The translations under genes were made by a program, and so were the position numbers. From contig JAUVVB010000004.1 in the NCBI GenBank assembly GCA_030604825.1, forward strand, positions 29,455-93,454: DNA of 64,000 bases. The letters are read 5' to 3'. The DNA comes from Chloroflexota bacterium (GTDB taxonomy: Bacteria; Chloroflexota; Dehalococcoidia; E44-bin15). Of this stretch, positions 37,646-46,739 are shown in pieces. A model generated the notes under the pieces. The model was not told the DNA's origin. It saw only the letters and a list, made by a program, of their open reading frames with translations, and searched no databases. Within the stretch, counting starts at the first letter, position 1; each line of letters opens with the position of its first letter.

Positions 37646-38686
37646 GTGAAAAGGTTAGCCCTGGTTTTAGCCTTGCTGGCTTTACTGCTTGCCTCAGCGT
37701 GCGTAAAAGTCGAAGTCGATCTAGGAGATCTAGGGGCAGTTGACGAAACTCCTCCTGTGGAAACAACTGCTACTCCAACCCCAACACCTACGCCCACTCC
37801 TACCCCTACCCCTGTGCCGACCATAACCCCTCCTGGCTGGCCGGCAGCCACGCCTACCCCTATCCCCATGTCGGGGCCTATAGAGATAATCGATGACCTG
37901 GGGAGGACGGTCATCATTGAGGAAACCCCCCGAAGGGTCATCTCCCTGGCGCCCAGCATCGCCGAGAGCCTGTTCGCCCTGGGGCTTGGGGAAAAGGTGG
38001 TTGGGGTGACGGAGCACTGCGATTACCCCCCGCAGGCGCTTGATAAGCCGAAGGTGGGGAGCTATTTCTCCACCAGCCTGGAGGTTATCATCGCGCTAAA
38101 CCCGGATATCGTTTTCAGCGATGGCCATGACCCGGTTTGCGACCAGCTGGAGCGCTTGGTGCCCCTGGTGGTGCTTCAGCCTCAGGACATCCTGGGCATC
38201 TACCACGACATCTCGCTGGTGGGAAGAATAATGGACCGGCAGGCGGAGGCAGAGCGTCTCATCGATGAAATGCAAAGCAGGATCGCCCTCATCGTCTCTG
38301 AGACCGCCGCCGTTGGAAAGCCCACCGTATTTTACGAGATAGATGCCATTGACCCGCAAAAACCGTGGACCACAGGCAAGGGCTCCTTCATCGACGACCT
38401 CATCACCATGGCCGGGGGACGGAACATGGTGGAAGAGGAGGAGGCCTATCTTCAGATCAGCCTTGAGGTGCTGGTGGATGCCGACCCGGATATCATCATC
38501 CTCGGCGACTATCCCTGGGTATCGCCCGAGGCTGTAAAGGAGCGCCCTGGGTGGCAGGGGCTGAGCGCGGTGCAGAATGAGGCGATATACCCCATAGACG
38601 TGGACCTCGTCTCCCGCCCTGGCCCCCGTATCGTCGATGGGCTGGAGGAGATGGCCAAGATCATCCACCCCGAGCTCTTCCCCTAA
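37646..38686 (+). CDS. btuF: Cobalamin-binding ABC transporter lipoprotein (BtuF-like)
   Basis: 346 residues. The signal peptide ends in the lipobox LASAC (Cys19). A Pro-Thr repeat linker follows (about residues 42-60), then a helical-backbone binding domain of the BtuF/FepB type from about residue 75 (RRVISLAPSIAESLFALG, VGVTEHCDYP, NPDIVFSD). It would capture corrinoids outside the membrane and hand them to BtuCD. The GTG start is preceded by AAAGGAG. As the first gene after the riboswitch terminator, it should be induced by cobalamin shortage. Confidence 0.93.
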   Translation: MKRLALVLALLALLLASACVKVEVDLGDLGAVDETPPVETTATPTPTPTPTPTPTPVPTITPPGWPAATPTPIPMSGPIEIIDDLGRTVIIEETPRRVISLAPSIAESLFALGLGEKVVGVTEHCDYPPQALDKPKVGSYFSTSLEVIIALNPDIVFSDGHDPVCDQLERLVPLVVLQPQDILGIYHDISLVGRIMDRQAEAERLIDEMQSRIALIVSETAAVGKPTVFYEIDAIDPQKPWTTGKGSFIDDLITMAGGRNMVEEEEAYLQISLEVLVDADPDIIILGDYPWVSPEAVKERPGWQGLSAVQNEAIYPIDVDLVSRPGPRIVDGLEEMAKIIHPELFP

Positions 38687-38697
38687 AAAGGAGAGGC

Positions 38698-39786
38698 ATG
38701 GCAAGGTCGCTGGAAGAGATCATAGCAGCGATAAGGCCCCTGGACCGGGTGGCGATGAAAGCGGCACAGAGCCGCCAGGACAGCCTCACCAAGCCCCTGG
38801 GCAGCCTGGGAAGGCTGGAGGAAATCTCCATCAAGGTGGCCGGGATCAGGGGGGAGAGGCTGCCTCGGCTTCAGCATAAGGCCATCGTTACCATGGCTGG
38901 CGATCACGGCGTGGTGGCTGAGGGGGTGACCCTATATCCTCAGGAGGTCACCGCCCAGATGGTTCGTAATTTCCTCGATGGGGGGGCTGGCATCAACGTT
39001 TTGGCGCGTCATATGGCTACCCGGGTGGTGGTGGTTGACATGGGGGTGGCAGCTGACCTTGAGCCCCGTGAGGGCCTGATCTCCAAAAAGATCGCCTATG
39101 GAACGCAGGACATGATGCTGGGCCCCGCCATGAGCCACCAGCAGGCGCTGGCCGCCATAGAGGCGGGGCTGGAGGTCTTGGAGCAGGAGGTGGAAAAGGG
39201 GCTGGACATCGTGGGCACCGGGGATATGGGGATCGGCAACACCACCGCCTCCAGCGCCATCACCGCCGTGATGACCGGCAAGCCGGTGGCCGAGGTCACA
39301 GGGAGGGGTACCGGGATCGATGAGCGGCAGCTAGCCCATAAGGTGAGGGTTATTGAAAGGGCGCTCGCACTGAACGAACCCGACGCCAATGACCCGCTGG
39401 ATGTGCTGGCAAAGGTGGGCGGCTTTGAGATCGGGGGCCTTATCGGGGTGATGATGGGGGCAGCAGCACATCGCATCCCCATTGTCATCGATGGCTTCAT
39501 ATCCGGGGCGGCAGCGCTTCTGGCCACCAGGATGGCCCCAAGGCTGGGCGATTTCCTCATCGCCGGGCATATCTCGGCGGAAAGGGGACACCGAGCAGTG
39601 CTAAAACGCCTCGGCCTGAAGCCCCTCCTCGACCTGGAGATGAGGCTGGGAGAGGGCAGCGGGGCTGCACTTGCCATCTTCCTCATCGAGGCGGCAGTGA
39701 AAGCCCTGGCGGAGATGGCCACCTTCGCCGAGGCTGGCGTCTCTCAGGCCGAGAGGGAAACCAAGGCCACGACAGACCGAGGATGA
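38698..39786 (+). CDS. cobT: Nicotinate-nucleotide-dimethylbenzimidazole phosphoribosyltransferase
   Basis: 362 residues, typical of CobT. It makes alpha-ribazole phosphate, the lower-ligand precursor. Signatures include DSLTKPLGSLGRLEE, the MAGDHGV motif, the TGDMGIGNTT glycine-rich motif and FISGAAALLA. AAAGGAGAGGC precedes the ATG. Together with CobS and CobU it attaches a lower ligand to salvaged cobinamide. Confidence 0.96.
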   Translation: MARSLEEIIAAIRPLDRVAMKAAQSRQDSLTKPLGSLGRLEEISIKVAGIRGERLPRLQHKAIVTMAGDHGVVAEGVTLYPQEVTAQMVRNFLDGGAGINVLARHMATRVVVVDMGVAADLEPREGLISKKIAYGTQDMMLGPAMSHQQALAAIEAGLEVLEQEVEKGLDIVGTGDMGIGNTTASSAITAVMTGKPVAEVTGRGTGIDERQLAHKVRVIERALALNEPDANDPLDVLAKVGGFEIGGLIGVMMGAAAHRIPIVIDGFISGAAALLATRMAPRLGDFLIAGHISAERGHRAVLKRLGLKPLLDLEMRLGEGSGAALAIFLIEAAVKALAEMATFAEAGVSQAERETKATTDRG

Positions 39787-39789
39787 AAA

Positions 39790-40536
39790 TTGGGCTTTCT
39801 GGTTGCGCTCCAGTTTCTGACCATTATCCCCTCCCCGCTGAGGAGGGAGGCTACTCCCCAGGAGTTTGGTCGTTCCCTGATCTATTTCCCCCTCATCGGG
39901 CTGGGGATAGGCGGCGCCTTATACGGGCTGGATCTGCTCTTTGCCCTGTTCCTGCCCTCAGCAATAGCCAACATACTGCTTCTGGTGACGCTGGTGCTGC
40001 TCACCGGGGCGCATCACCTCGATGGCTTTATCGATACCTGCGATGGGATGGCCTCGGGCAGGTCACCGCAGGAGAGGCTGGAGATCATGAGGGATAGCCG
40101 AGCCGGCAGCCTTGGGGTGATAGGGGGATGCTGCCTGTTGCTGGCCAAATATGTCTCCCTCCTCTTCCTGCCCGGCCCCTTGAGGATGGCTGGCCTCCTG
40201 CTCATGCCCGTTCTCAGCCGCTGGGCTATGGTTGGGGCCATCTTTGCCTACCCCTACGCCAGGAAGGGAGGGGGGATGGGGCAGATGTTCAAGGAGCAAG
40301 CGAGCTGGCCGAGGGTCACCCTTGCCACCCTCATCGCCCTGGCAGCTTCGCTCCTGTTGATGAGGTTGCTGGGCTTAGCGCTGATGGCGGCAATTTTGCT
40401 CATCCTCATCCTGATGGCGAGCTTCCTGCGGAGAAGGCTGGGGGGGCTTAGCGGCGACACCTATGGGGCGATCAACGAGGTAATCGAGGTTTGTGTCTTG
40501 GTCTTGGTTCCGCTTATTTCTGGAGGCTACTTTTAG
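39790..40536 (+). CDS. cobS: Adenosylcobinamide-GDP ribazoletransferase (cobalamin synthase)
   Basis: 248 residues with about six membrane helices. It joins adenosylcobinamide-GDP and alpha-ribazole in the membrane. The conserved metal motif is HHLDGFIDTCDGMASG, followed by RLEIMRDSRAGSLG. The start is TTG at 39790, giving the usual FLVALQFLT start. An ATG at 39783 is in another frame. It lies 4 bases after cobT. Confidence 0.95.
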   Translation: MGFLVALQFLTIIPSPLRREATPQEFGRSLIYFPLIGLGIGGALYGLDLLFALFLPSAIANILLLVTLVLLTGAHHLDGFIDTCDGMASGRSPQERLEIMRDSRAGSLGVIGGCCLLLAKYVSLLFLPGPLRMAGLLLMPVLSRWAMVGAIFAYPYARKGGGMGQMFKEQASWPRVTLATLIALAASLLLMRLLGLALMAAILLILILMASFLRRRLGGLSGDTYGAINEVIEVCVLVLVPLISGGYF

Positions 40537-40545
40537 GAGAAGGCA

Positions 40546-41118
40546 GTGAAGGGCGAGATCATCCTCATCTTGGGTGGCGCCAGAAGCGGGAAGAGCAGCT
40601 TCGCTCAACAGCTGGCATCGGCAATTGGCCACAGGGTGCTCTACGTTGCCCCGCTGGTGCCCCTGGATGAGGAGATGCGCCGCCGCATCGAGCATCATAG
40701 GAAGGCTCGCCCCCGCCACTGGCGAACGTTAGAGGTGCCCACCGGGGTGGCGGAAGCGATAAAGGGAAAAAGGGGCGACGCCGATGTGGTGATCCTCGAT
40801 TGCCTAACCCTTCTCGTCGGCAATCTGATGAGCCCAAGCCATGACCCCGCCGAGCTTGAGCAGGTGAAGCCCCAGGTCGTGGAGGCGGAACTCGACGCTG
40901 AGCTGGAGCGGCTCCTCGCCCTGGTGCAGGATTCCCCAATTCGGTTCATCATCGTCTCCAATGAGGTGGGCATGGGGCTGGTTCCTCCCTATCCCTCAGG
41001 GCGGGCCTTCCGCGACCTCCTGGGCAAGGCCAATCAATTCTTCGCCCGGCATGCCGATAAGGTCTATTTCATGGTCGCCGGCATTCCCATGGAGCTGAAA
41101 GGGCATGGACATGGATAG
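40546..41118 (+). CDS. cobU: Adenosylcobinamide kinase/adenosylcobinamide-phosphate guanylyltransferase
   Basis: 190 residues. The P-loop is LGGARSGKSSFAQQLA. The guanylylated-His region, with MRRRIEHHRKARP and HWRTLE, follows, and the LIVSNEVGMG-like IIVSNEVGMGLVPPYPSGRAFRDLLG closes the family pattern. It phosphorylates adenosylcobinamide and adds GMP, giving the substrate of CobS. The GTG start has an AGGAGAAGG site, 10 bases past cobS. Confidence 0.95.
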   Translation: MKGEIILILGGARSGKSSFAQQLASAIGHRVLYVAPLVPLDEEMRRRIEHHRKARPRHWRTLEVPTGVAEAIKGKRGDADVVILDCLTLLVGNLMSPSHDPAELEQVKPQVVEAELDAELERLLALVQDSPIRFIIVSNEVGMGLVPPYPSGRAFRDLLGKANQFFARHADKVYFMVAGIPMELKGHGHG

Positions 41119-41145
41119 GGTCTACCGAATATGGGGGGAGGAGCA

Positions 41146-42204
41146 ATGCTTTCTAGGCTGATGCGCAATCGGCGCACCGTTCTCATCATCGGCTGCCTCT
41201 TCGCCGTCCTCGCCGGGTGTCTGCTCCTGGCTGCTGCCTTTGGGGCGGTATCCATCCCCCCGCTAGAGATATTGAAGATGACCCTGAACAAGCTATCCTT
41301 CACCCATTTTGTATCCACCTGGCAACCAAGCGATGAGACCATCCTCTTCCAGATCAGATTTCCCCGGACTATTGCCGTGTTGCTGGTGGGGGGAGCGCTA
41401 GCATCGGCAGGGGTGCTCTTCCAGGGACTTTTGAGGAACCCCATGGCCGACCCCTACATCATCGGCACCTCCGCCGGGGCGGCCTTTGGGGCAACCCTAG
41501 CCCTGATGTTGCCCATCGGCCTCTACTTTCACGGCTTCGGCCTGGTGCCCCTTGCTGCCTTTTTGGGCGCTTTGGGGGCTGTCTTCCTGGTCTATAACCT
41601 GGCCAGGGTTGGCGGGAAGACCCCCGTCATAAGCATGCTCCTTGCCGGATTTGCGGTAAGCGCCATGCTCGCCGCAGCGATGAGCTTCCTGATAACGATG
41701 AGCGACCGGCTGCAGATGAGGCTTCACTCCGTATTCTCCTTCCTTATGGGGGGTATCTGGGCCAACGACTGGAGCCAGATAGCAATGGTGGCCCCGATAA
41801 TCGTTGGCGGGATCCTGGCCGCCCGCTTCCTCGCCTACCGCCTCAACGCCTTCTCCTTAGGTGAGGAGGGCGCTGCATACCTCGGGATCAACGTGGAGCG
41901 GGACAAGCTCACCATCTTCGCCCTGGGCTCGTTGCTCACCGGTGCCGCCGTTTCCCTAAGCGGACTGGTTGGCTTTGTCGGCCTGGTGGTACCCCATGCG
42001 GTGAGGTTGGTTCTAGGACCGGACCACCGCCTGCTACTGCCGGTGGCAGCGCTTTCCGGCGCTTCCTTCCTGCTCCTCGCCGACCTTCTGGCTCGCACCC
42101 TGCTTGCCCCTAGGGAGATCCCGGTGGGCATTATCACCGCCCTCATCGGTGCCCCCTTCTTCATCTATCTGCTGAGGCGCACTAGAAGGGAGTATGCGTT
42201 CTGA
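41146..42204 (+). CDS. btuC: Cobalamin/iron-siderophore-type ABC permease (BtuC)
   Basis: 352 residues of the FecCD/BtuC permease family with about ten helices. Motifs are RFPRTIAVLLVGGALASAGVLFQGLLRNPMADPYIIGTSAGAAFGA and the coupling loop GLVGFVGLVVPHAVR. GGGGAGGAG just before 41146 favours that ATG over 41131. A cobalamin role is inferred from the riboswitch, the upstream BtuF and the cob genes. Its stop codon overlaps the btuD start by one base. Confidence 0.93.
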   Translation: MLSRLMRNRRTVLIIGCLFAVLAGCLLLAAAFGAVSIPPLEILKMTLNKLSFTHFVSTWQPSDETILFQIRFPRTIAVLLVGGALASAGVLFQGLLRNPMADPYIIGTSAGAAFGATLALMLPIGLYFHGFGLVPLAAFLGALGAVFLVYNLARVGGKTPVISMLLAGFAVSAMLAAAMSFLITMSDRLQMRLHSVFSFLMGGIWANDWSQIAMVAPIIVGGILAARFLAYRLNAFSLGEEGAAYLGINVERDKLTIFALGSLLTGAAVSLSGLVGFVGLVVPHAVRLVLGPDHRLLLPVAALSGASFLLLADLLARTLLAPREIPVGIITALIGAPFFIYLLRRTRREYAF

Positions 42205-42989
42205 TGGTGGATATCGGGATTAAGGGGGTCTCTTTTTCATACGGTGATAGCCCGGTGCTGCACCACATCGACCTAGCGGTGGGAAAAGGCGAGATGGTAG
42301 CCCTGCTGGGCCCCAATGGCTCGGGCAAGACCACCCTCATCAAGCTGTTGAGCGGGGTGCTTCGCCCCAGGGAGGGGGAGATCCACCTCGATGGCTCAAG
42401 CCTCAGCGGGCTAAAGAGAAGGCAGATAGCGCAAAGGGTGGCAGTGGTTCCCCAGCAGTTCCATATGCCCTTTGCCTTCACCCTTAGAGAGGTGGTGCTA
42501 TTGGGCAGAACCCCCTTCCTCAGTGCCTTCTCCGACGAAGGGGAAAGGGACCGCCAGATAGTGGATAGGGTTACGGAGCTGATGGGAATAGAAAAGCTAA
42601 AGGGGCGTTTCTTCAATGAGCTCAGCGGGGGGGAGCGGCAGAAGGGGATCCTGGCCCTGGCACTGGCACAGCAGCCAAAGCTCCTCCTCCTCGATGAGCC
42701 CACCGCCCATCTGGACATCAGCCATCAGGTGGAGATAATGGAGCTGGTGAAGGGCCTCAACAAAGAGCAGGGGATCACCGTTATCGGCGCCATGCATGAC
42801 CTCAACATCGCCTCCCTATACTTCGAGCGCCTGGTTATGCTCAAGGAGGGGCGCATCTTCAGTGACGGCACTCCGGCAATGGTGCTCACCGAGCAGACCA
42901 TAAAGGAGGTATTCTCCGCCTCGGTCCAGGTGATCGAGCATCCTTCGGTGAAGACGCCTCACATCGTTATTACCCCCGACAGAAGCTAG
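42204..42989 (+). CDS. btuD: ABC transporter ATP-binding protein (BtuD)
   Basis: 261 residues. Walker A is GPNGSGKTTLIK, the Q-loop is VPQQFHM, the signature is ELSGGERQKG, Walker B is LLLLDEPTAHLD and the switch is MHDLN. The length and the 40-residue C-terminal extension match the FepC/BtuD type. The ATG overlaps btuC by one base, giving tight coupling. It closes the B12 operon and should also be repressed by cobalamin. Confidence 0.93.
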   Translation: MVDIGIKGVSFSYGDSPVLHHIDLAVGKGEMVALLGPNGSGKTTLIKLLSGVLRPREGEIHLDGSSLSGLKRRQIAQRVAVVPQQFHMPFAFTLREVVLLGRTPFLSAFSDEGERDRQIVDRVTELMGIEKLKGRFFNELSGGERQKGILALALAQQPKLLLLDEPTAHLDISHQVEIMELVKGLNKEQGITVIGAMHDLNIASLYFERLVMLKEGRIFSDGTPAMVLTEQTIKEVFSASVQVIEHPSVKTPHIVITPDRS

Positions 42990-42991
42990 AC

Positions 42992-43020
42992 TGGACAAAG
43001 GTAGCCTCTCCAAATATAAT
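42992..43020 (+). promoter_or_regulatory. Promoter of the hpt-ade purine salvage operon
   Basis: TGGACA at 42992-42997 and TATAAT at 43015-43020 with a 17-bp spacer. The start near 43027 makes a leader of about 75 bases, which contains a possible AGGGG/CCCCT hairpin. Confidence 0.7.
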
Positions 43021-43102
43021 GGCAACAAGGGGAAGATGGCGTGTCGGAAGAGCCCCTACGAGACGATGGAGCTACCTTGCGAGCAATATTAGGAGAGTTC
43101 TC

Positions 43103-43627
43103 TTGCCCGCTGAGCAACTGAAGCTTCTTTTCACTGAAGAGGAGATAAGGGGGCAAGTTGCCAAGCTTGCCCAGGAAATCAACAGGGATTATCAGGGGCA
43201 GTATCCCCTCCTTTTGGGCATCCTCAAGGGCTCCTTCGTCTTCATGGCTGACCTGATTCGCCTCCTTGAAGTGCCGGTGGAAATAGATTTCGTCACCCTC
43301 GCTAGCTACGGCTCAGCCAGGGTAACATCGGGGAAGATAAGGGTGGTTAAGGGGCTTCGCTCTGCGGTAAAGGGGAGGGACGTTTTGGTCATCGAGGACA
43401 TCGTGGATACCGGCCTCACCGTTGGCTATTTTATGGATTACCTGCGCCGAAAAAAACCCTCATCGCTAAAGCTATGCGCCCTCTTCGATAAGCCGTCTCG
43501 AAGGGAGGTGCCGGTCGACATCGACTACCGCGGTTTTATCCTCCCTGATAAATTTGCGGTGGGCTATGGGCTTGATTTCAACGAGAGGTTCCGCCACCTG
43601 CCCGAGCTTTATGTCATTGAGGACTGA
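43103..43627 (+). CDS. hpt: Hypoxanthine phosphoribosyltransferase
   Basis: 174 residues from the TTG at 43103, matching the usual Hpt length. AGGAG lies 7 bases upstream; the longer frame to 43019 would begin inside the promoter. The PRPP-binding motif is VLVIEDIVDTGLTVGY, and the family motifs LLGILKGSFVFMADL and VDFVTLASYG-like IDFVTLASYG are present. It converts hypoxanthine or guanine with PRPP to IMP or GMP. The adenine deaminase gene directly follows, so hypoxanthine made there can be salvaged here. Confidence 0.94.
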   Translation: MPAEQLKLLFTEEEIRGQVAKLAQEINRDYQGQYPLLLGILKGSFVFMADLIRLLEVPVEIDFVTLASYGSARVTSGKIRVVKGLRSAVKGRDVLVIEDIVDTGLTVGYFMDYLRRKKPSSLKLCALFDKPSRREVPVDIDYRGFILPDKFAVGYGLDFNERFRHLPELYVIED

Positions 43628-43628
43628 A

Positions 43629-45350
43629 ATGGGCATCAAGGAACTCATCTCGGTGGCAAAGGGGGAGAGCCCCGCTGACCTCATCCTAGCCAATGCCCGG
43701 GTGGTGAACACCTTTAATGGCGAGATAGAGGAGGCAAGTGTGGCCATATATGGGGGGCAGATCGCTGGGGTGGGAGACTATGAGCAGGCCACCGAGGTGC
43801 TTGACCTGGGGGGCAAATATGTCCTTCCCGGCCTGATCAACGGCCATATTCACCCAGAAAGCTCCATGCTCCATGTCTCCCAGTATGCCAAGGCAGTAGT
43901 TCCCCGGGGCACATTGGCAATAGTAACCGACTTTCATGAGATCGCCAATGTCAGCGGAATAGGTGGGGTAAGATACATGCTTAGGTGCGCCCAAGATTTG
44001 CCCCTGGACATATATTTCATGGTTCCCTCCTGTGTGCCCGCCACCCCTCTGGAGACCTCTGGTGCCCGCTTGACCAGCGAGGACGTCAAGATTGCCCTCT
44101 CCTGGGAGAATACCCTAGGGCTGGGGGAGGTGATGAACTTCCCCGGGGTGCTCAGCGCCGATGAGGAGGTGTTGGCCAAGATCGCATCATCTGCAGGCCG
44201 TGTCATCGACGGGCATGCCCCCGGGCTTAAGGGGAAGGAGCTCAACGCCTATCTCGCTGCGGGCATCCTCTCCGACCATGAATCCACCTCCCTGGAGGAG
44301 GCCAGGGAGAAACTGAGCCGTGGCATGTATGTGATGATCAGGGAGGGTTCCTCGGAGAAGAACCTGGAGGCCCTGCTCCCCCTGGTCACCGATAAGACCT
44401 ATAATAGGTGTCTTTTCGTCGTCGATGACCGAAGCTGCGGCGATCTTTTGAGGGAGGGAGATATCGATGCGGTGGTGAGAAAGGCCATCGCCCTTGGCCT
44501 TGACCCGGTTCGTGCCATCCAGTTGGCGACCATAAATAGCGCCCAGTACTTCAGGCTACAGGGCCTTGGTGGGGTAGCACCGGGCTATCTGGCCAATCTG
44601 GTGGTGATGGGCGACCTCTCCTCCTTTGAGGCGGAGATGGTATTTTACCGCGGAAAGCTGGTGGCAAAGGAGGGCAAGGCCCTTTTCTCGCGCTCGATCA
44701 TTGAGGACGAAGAGATGACCCATACGGTGAGGGTTAAGCCCTTCGATGCCGAGGCGCTCAAAATGCCTGCCCCCAAAGGGGCCTCCCCCGTAATAGAAAT
44801 CGTTCCCCATCAGATAGTCACCAAAAGGGTCGAAAAGAGGGCAAAGGTCGAAAAAGGATTTGTGGTTCCCGATGTGGCGAGGGACATCCTCAAGCTGGTG
44901 GTGGTGGAAAGGCACCGGGCGACGGGGACCATTGGGCTGGGGCTGGTGAAAGGCTTTGGGCTGAAGAGAGGGGCATTGGCCTCCTCCATCGCCCACGATT
45001 CTCATAACATCATAGCCGTGGGAACTGCGGATGAGGACATATATATCGCCATCAAGGAGATAGAGAGGCTTCAGGGGGGGCTGGTGATTGCCGCCGATGG
45101 CAAGCTACTCGCCTCACTGGCGTTGCCCATCGCCGGCCTTCTTTCACCCGAACCCCTGGAGGCGGTGGTGGATGAGTTCGAAAGGCTCAAGCAAATCGCC
45201 AGGAACCTGGGCAGCGAGCTCGATGACCCCTTCGCCACCCTCTCCTTCCTCGCCCTGCCCGTGATCCCGGAGCTCAGGCTCACCGACCTGGGGCTGGTGG
45301 ATGTATTGGCTTTCAAGCTGCTTGATCAAAAGGGGCAGACCGTAACTTAA
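43629..45350 (+). CDS. ade: Adenine deaminase
   Basis: 573 residues of the metal-dependent adenine deaminase family (COG1001), which deaminates adenine to hypoxanthine. Signatures are the N-terminal DLILANARVVNTFNGE, the metal motif PGLINGHIHPESSM, the VTDFHEIANV stretch, VIDGHAPGL and the C-terminal SIAHDSHNIIAVG. The ATG at 43629 lies 1 base after the hpt stop; a longer open frame lies inside hpt. With mtnP downstream, which releases adenine from methylthioadenosine, it forms a salvage path through Hpt to IMP. Confidence 0.95.
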   Translation: MGIKELISVAKGESPADLILANARVVNTFNGEIEEASVAIYGGQIAGVGDYEQATEVLDLGGKYVLPGLINGHIHPESSMLHVSQYAKAVVPRGTLAIVTDFHEIANVSGIGGVRYMLRCAQDLPLDIYFMVPSCVPATPLETSGARLTSEDVKIALSWENTLGLGEVMNFPGVLSADEEVLAKIASSAGRVIDGHAPGLKGKELNAYLAAGILSDHESTSLEEAREKLSRGMYVMIREGSSEKNLEALLPLVTDKTYNRCLFVVDDRSCGDLLREGDIDAVVRKAIALGLDPVRAIQLATINSAQYFRLQGLGGVAPGYLANLVVMGDLSSFEAEMVFYRGKLVAKEGKALFSRSIIEDEEMTHTVRVKPFDAEALKMPAPKGASPVIEIVPHQIVTKRVEKRAKVEKGFVVPDVARDILKLVVVERHRATGTIGLGLVKGFGLKRGALASSIAHDSHNIIAVGTADEDIYIAIKEIERLQGGLVIAADGKLLASLALPIAGLLSPEPLEAVVDEFERLKQIARNLGSELDDPFATLSFLALPVIPELRLTDLGLVDVLAFKLLDQKGQTVT

Positions 45351-45431
45351 GGAGGTAATGAAAGCTGGCAATAGTCAGAGCCTATTGATGCCTGGAATTT
45401 CCCCCTAGAGATTAGGGAAAGGAGGTGAAAG

Positions 45432-45680
45432 ATGAAATGGCGCTGGATATCCTGGATATCAAAGATAAACTGGCGATGGATATTTGAGGAGCCATCCGTT
45501 ATGGCGTATCTGGCGGTATACAGCGTGATCTATGGCCTGGCAATTCTAGCCCTCTTTATCCTCATCGCCATTGACACGCCGACCTGGAGCCATATCATCG
45601 CACCCATCCTGTTTCTTCCCATCCTGTATTTCCTGGGAGTGAAAGGGTGGCACGAGTGGCAACCATTTTTGAAGAGATAG
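45432..45680 (+). CDS. Small membrane protein of unknown function
   Basis: 82 residues with a strong AAAGGAGGTGAAAG ribosome site. The N-terminus is Trp- and Lys-rich (KWRWISWISKINWRWIF). Two hydrophobic helices follow at about residues 24-47 and 52-70, and the C-terminus reads KGWHEWQPFLKR. I do not recognise a family. It lies between ade and mtnA, 3 bases ahead of the mtnA ATG, so it is cotranslated with the salvage genes. A membrane role with them is not shown by sequence. Confidence 0.65.
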   Translation: MKWRWISWISKINWRWIFEEPSVMAYLAVYSVIYGLAILALFILIAIDTPTWSHIIAPILFLPILYFLGVKGWHEWQPFLKR

Positions 45681-45683
45681 CCC

Positions 45684-46715
45684 ATGACGATCAGAGCCAT
45701 TGAGTGGGCCTCGGGGAAAATCAGGCTCCTTGACCAGAGCAGGCTTCCCTGGGAGGAGGTCTTCCTGGAGCTGGAGGACTATCGAGAGGTGGCGGCGGCG
45801 ATCAAGGAGATGCGGATCAGGGGGGCACCAGCTATCGGCATCGCCGCTGCCTATGCCATGGCCTTGGGGGCTCAGGCAATCGAGGCAAAATCCAGGGAGG
45901 AATTCCTGGTCAAACTGAGCACCGTTTCCCAGGCCCTGCGAGCCACCAGGCCCACGGCAGCCAATCTCTTCTGGGCTATAGACAGGATGAACCGGATGGC
46001 TGAGGTGGGTGAGGATGTAACCCAGATAAAGTCAGCGCTCCTCCATGAGGCCCAAAGAATGGAAAAGGAGAACGAAGAGGCACATACGAAGCTGAGCCAA
46101 TATGGTGCCGAACTGGTGAGGGATGGCTTCGCCATAATGACCCATTGCAACACTGGAGCCCTGGCCACCGCGGGCTATGGCACAGCCCTGGGGGTGATCA
46201 GGGCGGCAAAGGAGCAGGGGAAAAAGCTTCACGTCCTCGTCACCGAGACCCGTCCCCTGCTTCAGGGGGCGCGACTCACCACCTGGGAGCTGGCAAAGTA
46301 CAACATCCCCTTCACCCTGATAGCAGACACCATGACCGGTCATTTCCTCTCCAGGGGGAAAATCGATTGCGTCATCCTAGGTGCTGACAGGATCGCCGCC
46401 AATGGCGACTTTGCCAATAAGATCGGCACCTACAATATTGCGGTTCTGGCCATGGAAAATGGCGTCCCCTTCTACGTCGCTGCCCCATCAAGCACCATCG
46501 ACCTTTCCCTGTCATCGGGGGATGAGATCCCCATCGAGGAGAGAAGGGCGGAGGAGGTCACCCATATTGAGGGGATAGCCATTGCCCCGCTGGGGGTGGA
46601 GGCAGCAAATCCCGCCTTTGACATAACCCCCCATTATTATGTATCTGCTATAATTACCGAGAAGGGCGTAATAAGGGAGCCATATGAGATGAGGCTGAGG
46701 CGGCTCTTCATGTAG
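45684..46715 (+). CDS. mtnA: Methylthioribose-1-phosphate isomerase
   Basis: 343 residues of the eIF2B-related isomerase family. Motifs are RIRGAPAIGIAAAYAMALGA, the catalytic Cys in MTHCNTGALATAGYGTALG, and the Asp in CVILGADRIAANGD, followed by NKIGTYNIAVLA. It converts methylthioribose-1-phosphate to methylthioribulose-1-phosphate. MtnP, which supplies its substrate, is encoded next. No mtnB, mtnC or mtnD gene follows here, so the later fate of the carbon is open. Confidence 0.95.
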   Translation: MTIRAIEWASGKIRLLDQSRLPWEEVFLELEDYREVAAAIKEMRIRGAPAIGIAAAYAMALGAQAIEAKSREEFLVKLSTVSQALRATRPTAANLFWAIDRMNRMAEVGEDVTQIKSALLHEAQRMEKENEEAHTKLSQYGAELVRDGFAIMTHCNTGALATAGYGTALGVIRAAKEQGKKLHVLVTETRPLLQGARLTTWELAKYNIPFTLIADTMTGHFLSRGKIDCVILGADRIAANGDFANKIGTYNIAVLAMENGVPFYVAAPSSTIDLSLSSGDEIPIEERRAEEVTHIEGIAIAPLGVEAANPAFDITPHYYVSAIITEKGVIREPYEMRLRRLFM

Positions 46716-46739
46716 AGGACTGGACGTCAAGGAGGAAAG

